Shown here in pieces: positions 23,851-32,525 of a stretch of 56,125 bases of DNA. The first letter of the stretch is position 1, and every line of letters starts with the position of its first letter. The stretch spans positions 1 through 56,125 of the forward strand of contig NZ_JAGRPF010000129.1 in NCBI RefSeq assembly GCF_020439865.1, in the 5' to 3' direction. The notes under the pieces are model-generated. The model made no database searches and was not told where the DNA came from. It saw nothing but the letters and a program-made list of their open reading frames with translations. Position numbers and translations under genes: made by a program. The stretch is from Prosthecobacter sp. Lineage in GTDB: Bacteria > Verrucomicrobiota > Verrucomicrobiia > Verrucomicrobiales > Verrucomicrobiaceae.

Positions 23851-26762
23851 TCAGGGATGATGCGAACACCGAACACGCCCACCGCCGTTCTTGGATCCGT
23901 GCTCTGCAGATCGAGATAAACATTCACCGTGACGTAAACGAAGTTTGTGGCCATCTGGGCGGCCAGTGCGGCCGCATTGACAACATCGAGCCCCGGATTG
24001 GTTCCCACAGGGGAGGTCGCGCCCGCGCCCGCTCCCACTCCAACGGTGGTCAGCAACGTGTAGGCAGGATCGACTGTATAGACTCCCGCAGGCGTGAGGA
24101 GTGCCGCAGGCGCAGTGCTGAGCTGCTGCAGCCGCAGCGGCATGTCCACCAGCAGCATGGGGCTGGTCTTGGTGATCTGAGGGAGTCCAGCCCCACTCGT
24201 CTGAACAGTAAAGAACGGCTGCACCGGCCCCTCGTTCTGTTTGTTGCCGTTGGTCAGGAAAAGTCCGGGCGTGAGCGGTCCCGAGCTGATCTCCGCTCTC
24301 GCCGCAGCCACATCACACAACGCGGCAGGATCCGTCCCGCCGGTGAAGCCCACATGCGCCACCACTCGCAAGGTCCGGGTGGCAGTCGCCGGCACAGCCA
24401 CTAATCCCTCAAATCGCAGCCGGACAAGCTCGGGAAAAGGAGGGAACGGAGGCGGTGGAGGTGCGGGCGGGAGCACGGGAGGAGGGGCCACCAAGGTTCC
24501 GCTGCGCGGACGCGCCGCCGTGTTGAACGCTGCGAGTTGAACGGCCGCAGGAGCCGGGAAGCCCGCCTCATGGCTGTCGAAATTGAGGGGCACATGGGCT
24601 GGCGTCGGAATGTTCAAGCCCCAGGCGCTGCTGCTTGTGGCGGGATCAGTGAAGGTAAGCGCGTTCCACGCACTGTCCGGAAGCGGCAGGGGCGGCGGCG
24701 GCGGCGGCGGCGCACCGGGAGGAAGAAACGTGCGGTCTGAAACTTGAAAGCTGGGTGCGGCTGACTGGGGCCTCGGATCCAGCCCCCCCCCAGGAGGAGC
24801 CGCAGCACCACGCTTCAGCCCCACATTGGCCACGGAGACTCCGGCAGGAAAAAGCGGCAAAATGGAGCCTATGGTCGCCGTCACAATGGTCCGCACGCCG
24901 CCACTCACATTCAAACCAGAGACCACAGGAATCACGTAAGCATATGGAAGATCCGTGGGCAGGATCGGCGCCACCGAAATCGGCTGCACCATGGGCCATG
25001 CGAAGCTGCTGGCACCCGCAGGCGTCACCATGATCTCCGACGCCAGCGGTGTAAAGACCAGTGCCTGTGCACCCGGCTTGTGCGGCAGCACGGCGAACAA
25101 TTGGATGAGCCAGGTGTTGATCTGGGACGTGTTGCCGTTGGCGGCCCACGTGACTGTCACCCGGTCACCGGCCCGCACGATGCCGCCGGGAGGCACGATG
25201 CGTACAGCGCTGGCCGTGGGCACCTTCGGAGCGATCAACGGACGCAGCAGGTTCGCCAGAGTATTCAAAAAGGGCAGAATGCCCCCCTTCCCCCGCACGG
25301 GAAGGCCACCGCCCAGCGTGCGACGGTTTGGAGGCAGCAGGGGCGGCAGCGTCTTTTTCGGTCCCACCACCAGTTTGGGCGGTGGTTCCGGCACAATGCC
25401 CGCCGCGGGAATGACACCCTTCATGCCCGCGGTCCACAGCGGCACCTCACCCTGCTCAGGCGGCGTTTTGACCAGACCGCCCGCCTCGTCGTAATGCGCC
25501 ACGGGAGTCAGCCAGAACGAAGGCAGCGCCTTCTTGTCATCCGCCTGTTTGTCACTGTCATAAACCGCCCCGTCATCAGCCTCGACGAGCACGCGTTCGA
25601 GTTGTGCACGATCTGGAACCTTGTTCGCCGGCTCGCCGCTGCCGATGACTCCGATCCCCGGCTTGCTCAGCGCCTCCTTGGTCAGCGGATTCAGCGCCAG
25701 TTCGAATCCCGCCAGTTCAAAAATCTGCGGCTTCGTCTCATCTGCCAGCGGATCCTCCTCGGACGAGAGCAGGTATTTGCGCGGCCCTGCCTGCAGATAG
25801 AGCGGATTGCGCGTTCCGGGCCGGTCACCATTTCCACTGGTCAGCGTGACCTTCAGATTCTGCACCTGGTCACCAACCATGGGAGCAGGCATGAACTTCT
25901 CATCAGACTCCTCAAACCAAGGCGCCGCTCCCATCACACGTCCGCTCAAGGCACGCACCAGCGCATGCTCGGTCTTGAGTTGCGCCTTCTCCTCGTCACT
26001 CAGCGTCGTCTTGCCCACCTTCTCCTCATACTCCGGGAGAATTTTCATCAGGCTCTCACGGCTCGACTCAAGCTTCTTCTGTGCGTGAACATCCACGAGG
26101 CCGTTTGCGGCAAAGAGTTTTCCATTCACCTCAATGCGGTATCCGGCCAGAACCCAGTCCGTGCGGCCTTGGGAGGCAAATCCGACGCTCTGCAGGTCGC
26201 CGCACTTCACGCCATTCAGAAGCTGCTGTGAGGTGCGCAGTTCATCAAAGCCCACATCCCCCCCTTTGGCTGAAAACTCGAACGTCGCCATCTTGCCCGG
26301 CTGAATGTCGGTCACCATTTCATTGAGCGACGATTTGTACGGAAACGCCGCGAACGAAGGCTCCCGCTTCCCCCTTCCAAGCGGATACAGGCGGAGCGGA
26401 AAGCCAAGACCGAGATGCACGTCCACCGGCTCGCTCAAAGCCGCCCCTTCGGTTCCCACGCCAAGTGTGATCTTGATCGACTCCACGGCCTCATTGGGTG
26501 GCAGCGTTCCCATCTCAAACGGCGTGCGCGGAAGACCCTCGTGCTTAATCGGCTCGGGAACCTTTTCAGCTTGTTCCTGAATCACCTCGGGTGTCGCTGT
26601 GGCAGGTGTTTTTACCTTTTCCAACAAGGACGGATCCACCTTCGTGACATACAAGGCGCCTGCCCCGATTGCGCCTCCCATCAAAATACCCATGAAAAGC
26701 TTGCCCCATCCGGAGGATGTCTTGGCAGAAAGGGATGAATCGTCAGGAGAACCGTCGCGCAT
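23847..26762 (-). CDS. large membrane-anchored, proline-rich protein of unknown function
   Basis: A 971-residue protein with one N-terminal membrane anchor (LFMGILMGGAIGAGALYVT, residues about 22-40). Two modules starting SIKITLGVG (about 94) and NLKVTLTSG (about 300) have a PLAT-like look: each is followed by a V/L-strand block, and the first ends TDWVLAGYRIEVNGKLF. A basic/proline-rich linker (about 455-530) leads to an Ig/Kre9-like block (GDRVTVTWAANGNTSQ). The C-terminal half holds poly-proline runs (PPGAPPPPPPPLPLP; PPAPPPPPFPPFPE). I do not recognise a known family. It is the first gene of a two-gene operon and overlaps the 886-residue gene by 4 bp (ATGA), so the two products likely work together. 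Confidence 0.75.
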   Translation of the reverse strand: MRDGSPDDSSLSAKTSSGWGKLFMGILMGGAIGAGALYVTKVDPSLLEKVKTPATATPEVIQEQAEKVPEPIKHEGLPRTPFEMGTLPPNEAVESIKITLGVGTEGAALSEPVDVHLGLGFPLRLYPLGRGKREPSFAAFPYKSSLNEMVTDIQPGKMATFEFSAKGGDVGFDELRTSQQLLNGVKCGDLQSVGFASQGRTDWVLAGYRIEVNGKLFAANGLVDVHAQKKLESSRESLMKILPEYEEKVGKTTLSDEEKAQLKTEHALVRALSGRVMGAAPWFEESDEKFMPAPMVGDQVQNLKVTLTSGNGDRPGTRNPLYLQAGPRKYLLSSEEDPLADETKPQIFELAGFELALNPLTKEALSKPGIGVIGSGEPANKVPDRAQLERVLVEADDGAVYDSDKQADDKKALPSFWLTPVAHYDEAGGLVKTPPEQGEVPLWTAGMKGVIPAAGIVPEPPPKLVVGPKKTLPPLLPPNRRTLGGGLPVRGKGGILPFLNTLANLLRPLIAPKVPTASAVRIVPPGGIVRAGDRVTVTWAANGNTSQINTWLIQLFAVLPHKPGAQALVFTPLASEIMVTPAGASSFAWPMVQPISVAPILPTDLPYAYVIPVVSGLNVSGGVRTIVTATIGSILPLFPAGVSVANVGLKRGAAAPPGGGLDPRPQSAAPSFQVSDRTFLPPGAPPPPPPPLPLPDSAWNALTFTDPATSSSAWGLNIPTPAHVPLNFDSHEAGFPAPAAVQLAAFNTAARPRSGTLVAPPPVLPPAPPPPPFPPFPELVRLRFEGLVAVPATATRTLRVVAHVGFTGGTDPAALCDVAAARAEISSGPLTPGLFLTNGNKQNEGPVQPFFTVQTSGAGLPQITKTSPMLLVDMPLRLQQLSTAPAALLTPAGVYTVDPAYTLLTTVGVGAGAGATSPVGTNPGLDVVNAAALAAQMATNFVYVTVNVYLDLQSTDPRTAVGVFGVRIIPE
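24783..24791. repeat. homopolymeric C9 tract inside the 971-residue gene
   Basis: Nine consecutive C on the plus strand (G9 in the sense strand) encode the glycine run in APPGGGLDP. A change of one base would frame-shift and truncate the protein at about two thirds of its length. Nearby (about 24691-24710) is a run of GGC triplets that encodes poly-proline. Confidence 0.6.
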
Positions 26763-26863
26763 GGCTTGATCGAGATTGGAGGTCCGACTGCATCCACGCA
26801 GACTGGCCCGCGTTGAATCGAAGGCATACTACCGCCCCGTTTCACGAGGGCGCAATGCCAAAC

Positions 26864-28255
26864 TTAGGCGAGTATCCCTTTGGCCACTTCGCCACCTACG
26901 TTCGTGAGGCGGAAATTCCTACCCCCGTAGTTGTAGGTGAGCTTGGTGTGATCAAGGCCAAGCAGATGCAGGATCGTCGCGTGCCAGTCGTGGATGTGCA
27001 TCGGATCCAGTTCAGCCTTGTGCCCCACCTCATCCGTCGCGCCATAGGTGAGTCCGCCTTTCACGCCGCCACCGGCCATCCAGATCGAGTAGCCACGATG
27101 ATTGTGATCGCGCCCGTCACCGCTCTGCGCATACGGCGTGCGTCCAAACTCGCCCGCCCACACGACGAGCGTGTCCTTGAGCATGCCGCGTGATTTCAAA
27201 TCGGTGAGCAAAGCCGCGATCGGCTGGTCAGTGGACGCACAGTTCGTGGCCAGCAGTTCGCGCAGGCGGTTGTGATGATCCCAGTTGCCCGGTGAAGCGA
27301 TTTCAATGAAGCGCACACCTGCCTCGGCCATGCGACGCGCGAGCAGACACTGCCGTGCGAACTGATCCTTGCCTTGGCCGATGCCGTAGAGCTTCAGGGT
27401 ATGCTCCGGCTCGTCGCGCAGGTCGAGCACATCGGGAATCTCGCTCTGCATGCGAAAGGCGAGCTCAAACGACTCGATCGCACCTTCGATCTCCGGATTC
27501 ACGCCATCGCGCTCCATCTTGCGCTCGTTCAATCCGCGAATGAGGTCGATCTGCGCACGCTGCAGGTCACGCGACACCGCAGGCACGATGTTTTTCATCG
27601 GTGGCCCCGGAGCCACGTCCTTCTTCAACAACGCCGCATAAAGCTCCGGCAACTGTGACCCGCCGATGCGCGTGCCCTGGCAGATCGCCGGCAGAAACGC
27701 GCTGCCGTAGTTTTGCGCACCCCCGTTGTCCGCAGGCGGATTCAGCGTGATGAAACCGGGCAGGTTTTCGTTCTCCGTGCCAAGACCGTAAAGCGTCCAC
27801 GCGCCAATCGATGGTCGCACAAACTGAAAGCTGCCGGTGTGCATCTGCCCGAAAGCCTGCGCGTGATTCGGCAGGTCGGTGTTCATCGAGTTAATGATGC
27901 ACAGGTCATCCGCATGCTGCGCAAGCTTTGGATACAACGTCGTCATCCACTGCCCCGATTTTCCAAACTGCTTCATTGGATGCACCGGCCCGAACAGCTT
28001 CGCGCCCATTGAATCGCGTCCCAAACTCGCCGTCTGGCCGTCACGTTTGATCAGCTCCGGCTTGTAATCAAACAGGTCCACATGCGAAGGGCCGCCGCGC
28101 ATCGTGAGAAAGATCACGCGCTTCGCCCGTGCCGGGAAATGCGGCTGCTTTGCAGCCAGCCCGCTCCTTGCATGAGCCAATGCCGAGAATGCGAGCCAGC
28201 CGATGCCCGACGACGTCGTCGTGAGCATTTCGCGTCGTGAAAAGATCGTGTTCAT
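26864..28255 (-). CDS. DUF1501 protein (alkaline-phosphatase-like fold), exported
   Basis: A 463-residue protein from the ATG at 28255, preferred over a longer frame because it begins a Tat-like leader (SRREMLTTTSSGIGWLAFSA). DUF1501 belongs to the alkaline phosphatase/sulfatase superfamily. Visible blocks are RVIFLTMRGGPSHVDLFDYK, TLNPPADNGGAQNYGSAFLP, KDTLVVWAGEFGRTPYAQ and GRDHNHRGYSIWMAGGGVKGG, the last two being typical metal/active-site regions of the fold. The substrate is unknown. The gene starts 5 bp after the stop of the PSCyt1/DUF1549/DUF1553 gene. This gene pair is a standard unit in Planctomycetes and Verrucomicrobia. Confidence 0.93.
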   Translation of the reverse strand: MNTIFSRREMLTTTSSGIGWLAFSALAHARSGLAAKQPHFPARAKRVIFLTMRGGPSHVDLFDYKPELIKRDGQTASLGRDSMGAKLFGPVHPMKQFGKSGQWMTTLYPKLAQHADDLCIINSMNTDLPNHAQAFGQMHTGSFQFVRPSIGAWTLYGLGTENENLPGFITLNPPADNGGAQNYGSAFLPAICQGTRIGGSQLPELYAALLKKDVAPGPPMKNIVPAVSRDLQRAQIDLIRGLNERKMERDGVNPEIEGAIESFELAFRMQSEIPDVLDLRDEPEHTLKLYGIGQGKDQFARQCLLARRMAEAGVRFIEIASPGNWDHHNRLRELLATNCASTDQPIAALLTDLKSRGMLKDTLVVWAGEFGRTPYAQSGDGRDHNHRGYSIWMAGGGVKGGLTYGATDEVGHKAELDPMHIHDWHATILHLLGLDHTKLTYNYGGRNFRLTNVGGEVAKGILA

Positions 28256-28260
28256 GGCGT

Positions 28261-30633
28261 TTAGTCGGCAAAACGAAACTCCGCACTGCACAGCAACGAC
28301 TGGCAGAACGCGGTGAGCCGTTGGAATTCTTCGGCAGAACCGGATTGAAGAAACTTCTCCGCCAGCGCGACCTCTTTCGCATCCGGCGGACGATTGAAGC
28401 AAAGCTCAAATGCGCGTCGCACACGATCCGGCGAAGTTTGTATCCGTTTCGCCAGTGCCGAAGCCTGCTCCTGCACAAACGGTCCGTTGAGCAGATAGAG
28501 CGCCTGCAGCGGCACATTGGTCACATCGCGATCGCCGGTGACGAGATTCGGATTCGCCACATCAAACTGCTCGAGGACGTCCGGCAGATGATCACGGATC
28601 ACCGGCAGATAAACCGAGCGACGTTGCGAACCATCAAGATCCGGTGGCAACTTCGTGTTGAAGCCCATCAGGGAAACTGACTGCCCGTCCAGTTCCGCGA
28701 CCAGTGATCCAGGCCGGCGCGAGGTGTCGAGCAAACCGGATACCGCGAGCATCGAGTCACGAATCACCTCCGCATCAAGACGACGTTTGTTCGCATGGGA
28801 GAGCAAGCGGTTGTCAGGATCGGCATCGGTGTGTCCCTGACTGCTCTGCCGATATGTCTTCGACATCACGATCTCTTTGATCAGCTTCTTCACCGACCAG
28901 CCGCCGTCCCTGAATCGAATCGCGAGATAGTCGAGCAGCTCCGGATGACTTGGCCGTTCACCGCTGAAACCGAAATTGTCCACCGTGCGCACGATTCCAG
29001 AGCCGATCAGATGGTGCCACACACGGTTGGCCATCACACGCGCGGTGAGCGGATGTTCGCGGCTCGTGAGCCACTTCGCCAGCTCCAACCGGCCGCTCTG
29101 CTCCTTTGGAACCGTCTGCTTCATCTCAAACACTTGCGGAAAGCCACGCTGCACTGCCTTCACCGGATGCGCGAGTTCGCCGCGATCGTAGAGCTGCGAA
29201 TCTAGGATGCGTTTCGCATCACGCACACCCATGCAGAGCGGCAATGCTCGACCTCTTTCATCCACGCGTTCGAGTTCACCCTCAATGCCGCCGCGCCTCC
29301 AATAGTTGCCGATGGACTGGGTGAGCATCTTGTAATACTCGCCACTGATGTCGCGGCCTTCGAGCTTCGCCTTGATCGCATACTCCTTTTGATCCTTCTC
29401 AGACTGGGCGATCTTGACCAGGTCAGCCTTGAGCTTCTTCACACGCTCGGCGGTGATCGACTTGTTCGGGATCACCTGCCCCGGCAGATCTGGCAGACGC
29501 ATGAGATGGCCTTGGTTGTTGTTCTCGGAGTCGATCCAGTTACCGTAGAAGGTCTGCGTGCTTTTGAAGATGCCCGCGAGGCCGTAGTAGTCCTCCATGC
29601 TGAACGGATCGGTCTTGTGATCGTGACAGCGAGCGCAGGCAATGGAGCTTCCTATGACCGCCCGCGTCACCGCATCGAGCTGTTCATCAGCCACGTCCGC
29701 AGCAAACTGCGCCTTGTTCTGCTCATTCAAACCCTTCGGGCCGATGGCGAGAAGGCCGGTCGCGATAAGCAACCGCGCACGCTCCGCGTCATCCTTCGCC
29801 GGCAGCAGGTCACCGGCGATCTGCTCGGTGATGAATCGGTCAAACGGAACATCCGCGTTCACTGCATCGATCACATAGTCACGATAACGCCATGCATGAG
29901 GGAAGGCCAGATTCGACTCGCGCCCGTTCGACTCCGCGAAGCGCGCCACATCCAGCCAGTGCCGTCCCCAGCGTTCGCCGAAGCGCGGGCTTTCCAGCAA
30001 CTCGTCCACCAACTTCTCATAGTCCGAATCGTCTGACAGTTCCGACATGTCCGTCGGCGGCAGGCCGGTAAGATCGAAATACAGCCGTCTCAACAGCACC
30101 ACGCGATCCGCGGGCGGCGCAGGCTTCAAACCTGCCTCGGTCAGCTTTTCACGAATGAATCCATCAATGCCGCCCGCAGCCTCCTTCGGCATCACAGGCC
30201 GCTGGTAGCTCCAGAACTTCCTTCCCTCCTCGAGGTCCACCGGCGGGCGCTCCGCCACCTTCGCCGCAGACTCACGTGGATCAGCCGCGCCCGTCTTGAT
30301 CCACTGCTCAAAGTCTTTGATGACCGAATCCGGCAGCTTCGGCTTTTTCGGCGGCATTTCGAGATCGGGATCGCTGTGCTGGATCGCGGTGAGCAGCAGA
30401 CTCTTCGCCAGATCGCCCGGAACCACCGCCGGACCGGTGTCACCACCCGTTTGTATCGCCACTTTCGTGTCCAGCGTCAGCCCGCCCTTCGACTTGCCCG
30501 ACTCAACCGAATGACACTCGTAGCAGTGCTTCGCGAGGACGGGACGAATCTTCGCCTCGAAAAACGCGACACCGTCGTCCCCGTTCGCGTGAACGGAGAT
30601 GAAAAGCACCAGGAGCAGGCGCGTCGGTTTCAT
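28261..30633 (-). CDS. PSCyt1-DUF1549-DUF1553 exported protein
   Basis: A 790-residue protein with a short signal peptide (MKPTRLLLVLFISVHANG). A Planctomycete-type cytochrome c domain carries the heme motif CYECH (C37, C40, H41), followed by GGLTLDTKVAIQTGGDTGPA and MPPKKPKLPD. DUF1549 follows from about residue 145 (DGFIREKLTEAGLKPAPPAD, LLRRLYFDLTGLPPT, GERWGRHWLDVARFAESNG, CARCHDHKTDPFS, where CARCH is a possible second heme motif). DUF1553 (about 500-780) contains SREHPLTARVMANRVWHHL and NFGFSGERPSHPELLDYLA. It probably handles electrons or polysaccharide in the periplasm; the exact role is not known. Operon partner of the DUF1501 gene downstream. Confidence 0.95.
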   Translation of the reverse strand: MKPTRLLLVLFISVHANGDDGVAFFEAKIRPVLAKHCYECHSVESGKSKGGLTLDTKVAIQTGGDTGPAVVPGDLAKSLLLTAIQHSDPDLEMPPKKPKLPDSVIKDFEQWIKTGAADPRESAAKVAERPPVDLEEGRKFWSYQRPVMPKEAAGGIDGFIREKLTEAGLKPAPPADRVVLLRRLYFDLTGLPPTDMSELSDDSDYEKLVDELLESPRFGERWGRHWLDVARFAESNGRESNLAFPHAWRYRDYVIDAVNADVPFDRFITEQIAGDLLPAKDDAERARLLIATGLLAIGPKGLNEQNKAQFAADVADEQLDAVTRAVIGSSIACARCHDHKTDPFSMEDYYGLAGIFKSTQTFYGNWIDSENNNQGHLMRLPDLPGQVIPNKSITAERVKKLKADLVKIAQSEKDQKEYAIKAKLEGRDISGEYYKMLTQSIGNYWRRGGIEGELERVDERGRALPLCMGVRDAKRILDSQLYDRGELAHPVKAVQRGFPQVFEMKQTVPKEQSGRLELAKWLTSREHPLTARVMANRVWHHLIGSGIVRTVDNFGFSGERPSHPELLDYLAIRFRDGGWSVKKLIKEIVMSKTYRQSSQGHTDADPDNRLLSHANKRRLDAEVIRDSMLAVSGLLDTSRRPGSLVAELDGQSVSLMGFNTKLPPDLDGSQRRSVYLPVIRDHLPDVLEQFDVANPNLVTGDRDVTNVPLQALYLLNGPFVQEQASALAKRIQTSPDRVRRAFELCFNRPPDAKEVALAEKFLQSGSAEEFQRLTAFCQSLLCSAEFRFAD

Positions 30634-30677
30634 GGGTGGAGCTTAGAACGACCCGCCCGCCTGTGTCATTACAGATC

Positions 30678-31931
30678 TCAGCCCGGCAGGTTCTGCCTGA
30701 CCACCTGCATGCTGGCGGCAAACCTGCCCATGACGAAGTCACGTGCCTTTTCGGCCTTCGCCTTCGATCCTGCGCGGTCCTTCGCCATCGCGAGCACCGT
30801 GTCGGCCACGCGGGCAAGTTCATCGTCCTTGTCCAAGTCGAAGAGCCACTCGTTCAGGCCGATGTCGCGCCACATGAAGCCTTTGCTCGTCTGCTCGGCC
30901 CAGCGGCAGACGATGGCCGGGATGCCGTTGCCGATGCACATGATCGGGCTGTGCATTTCATGACCGAACAGACCCGCGCTGCGGCGATAGGTGCTGATCG
31001 CCTCGTCGGTGAGCCAGTAGTTCTCGCGCCATACGACGCGCGCCTTCACATCGTCCGGCAGCTTGTCGTAGAGCATCTCCTTGTTCACCGCCATCTGCGT
31101 TTTGTCCTCGGGGCAGAGCAGGATTTTCAAATCGGTCTGCTGGATCACCTTCATGATCGCATCGCGCAGCGGTTTGCAGTCGTGCTCCTTCATCGCCTCG
31201 TTGCGCGCGAACTTCTTCTCATCCTTCTCCGCCTTCTTCTCAGGAAGCGTCCAATACGGCGTGTAGCGCAGACGGGGAATGCAGCAAAGGAATTTGCCCT
31301 CTTCCAGATCGTGCGCCTTCAAAAACGCCTCCGCCTTCGCATCGTCCTTCAAATCGACTGCGAACGCACCATCGGGTCCGTATTCCATCAGAGGACACGT
31401 GCAGCCCTTGCTCTTCGCGAGTTCGAGCGACACTGAATCGCGGAAATAGACAAATTTCGCACCGTTGAACACGTCGATCGTCGACAAGATGGACTTGTCC
31501 GATGAGGGCTTCGTTGAGGTCGATCCCTGCTCGGAGAAAGTGATTCCATAGACACCATAGGGCTTGCCGGTCGCCTGGCTCCATTTGATCACGTCCTTCT
31601 GCGCCACCAGTGACGGACCCGATCCATGCAGCAGGAAGTCGCATTCCTCGAAGGCCTTCTTCACTTCTTCACCACGGATGATCTTAACCTTCGGAAAGCG
31701 TGCGTTCAGCATCTCCTCGACTCCATTGTCCACCTTGCTCGGCCACAAGCGCACCTCCACGTCCGGCAGATGCTTTTCCAACAACGCCAGCACGCCCGGC
31801 GTGTGCGCGATGTCACCGATGTTCACCGTCTGCCATGAGGAACGCAGCACCAGCCGCTTCGGCTTTTCCGCGGCGATGGTGGAGATGAAGGGCAGGACGG
31901 AGGCGGATTGGATGAAGTGACGGCGATTCAT
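30678..31931 (-). CDS. polysaccharide pyruvyl transferase-family protein with export leader
   Basis: A 417-residue protein from the ATG at 31931, which opens a twin-arginine-like leader ([20 protein letters not shown]). The body fits PF04230: [20 protein letters not shown] near the start, [60 protein letters not shown] and the end motif [19 protein letters not shown]. Most family members are cytoplasmic and add pyruvyl ketals to sugar chains. A copy with an export leader is unusual and may have another activity. It sits just upstream of (44 bp before) the PSCyt1/DUF1549/DUF1553 gene on the same strand, so it may lead that operon. Confidence 0.85.
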   Translation of the reverse strand: MNRRHFIQSASVLPFISTIAAEKPKRLVLRSSWQTVNIGDIAHTPGVLALLEKHLPDVEVRLWPSKVDNGVEEMLNARFPKVKIIRGEEVKKAFEECDFLLHGSGPSLVAQKDVIKWSQATGKPYGVYGITFSEQGSTSTKPSSDKSILSTIDVFNGAKFVYFRDSVSLELAKSKGCTCPLMEYGPDGAFAVDLKDDAKAEAFLKAHDLEEGKFLCCIPRLRYTPYWTLPEKKAEKDEKKFARNEAMKEHDCKPLRDAIMKVIQQTDLKILLCPEDKTQMAVNKEMLYDKLPDDVKARVVWRENYWLTDEAISTYRRSAGLFGHEMHSPIMCIGNGIPAIVCRWAEQTSKGFMWRDIGLNEWLFDLDKDDELARVADTVLAMAKDRAGSKAKAEKARDFVMGRFAASMQVVRQNLPG

Positions 31932-32063
31932 GAGTGGAATGCAAAATGCGACAGATCGTGGGGAAAACACAAGTCCGAACCTGCGTGCTTTTGGACAGGC
32001 TTGCTCAAAAAATGCCGCAACACCCGTATTGCACGACCGACGATTCCACGTTCTCATAGCATC

Positions 32064-32525
32064 ATGAACATTCGTCGCCTCTCCTGCCTGCTCAGCGTCC
32101 TCGTTCTTGCCGCCTGCTCCACGCCACCGGATTCAGAGACAAAGCCGATGGGTGAGAATGTGTTAAGCAAGGAGGAGATCAAAGCCGCGAAGACCGGTCC
32201 GGTGGATTTCGTCGCGCATGTGAAGCCGGTGCTGGAGGCGAAATGTGTCATGTGCCACAACCGCAAGGCGCTGCCGGGTCACATGAGTCTGGAAAGCCGA
32301 CCCGAGGTGCTGCGCACGAAGACGCTGGGCACCTACATCGTGCCAGGACATCCAGAGACGAGCCTGCTGGTCGCCAACACCGCTTCAACTCACCAGAACG
32401 TCAGCGTGATGCCCGCCGTGGGCGAGCGGTTGACGAAGGAGGAATACGCGATCCTACGGAAATGGGTCAAGGAAGGCGCGAACTGGCCTTCCGGCGGCGC
32501 CGGCACGCTGAAGATCATCCGTTGA
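32064..32525 (+). CDS. cytochrome c-like lipoprotein (Planctomycete-type PSCyt1)
   Basis: A 153-residue protein from the ATG at 32064. It has a lipoprotein signal with lipobox LAAC (cleavage before C18), a short linker and a small cytochrome c domain. The heme-binding site is CVMCH (C61, C64, H65) in [20 protein letters not shown]. The [20 protein letters not shown] and [20 protein letters not shown] blocks fit the PSCyt1 pattern. It is likely an envelope electron carrier. It is divergent from the pyruvyl-transferase-like gene. Its stop abuts the stop of the convergent amidohydrolase with no spacing. Confidence 0.88.
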   Translation: MNIRRLSCLLSVLVLAACSTPPDSETKPMGENVLSKEEIKAAKTGPVDFVAHVKPVLEAKCVMCHNRKALPGHMSLESRPEVLRTKTLGTYIVPGHPETSLLVANTASTHQNVSVMPAVGERLTKEEYAILRKWVKEGANWPSGGAGTLKIIR

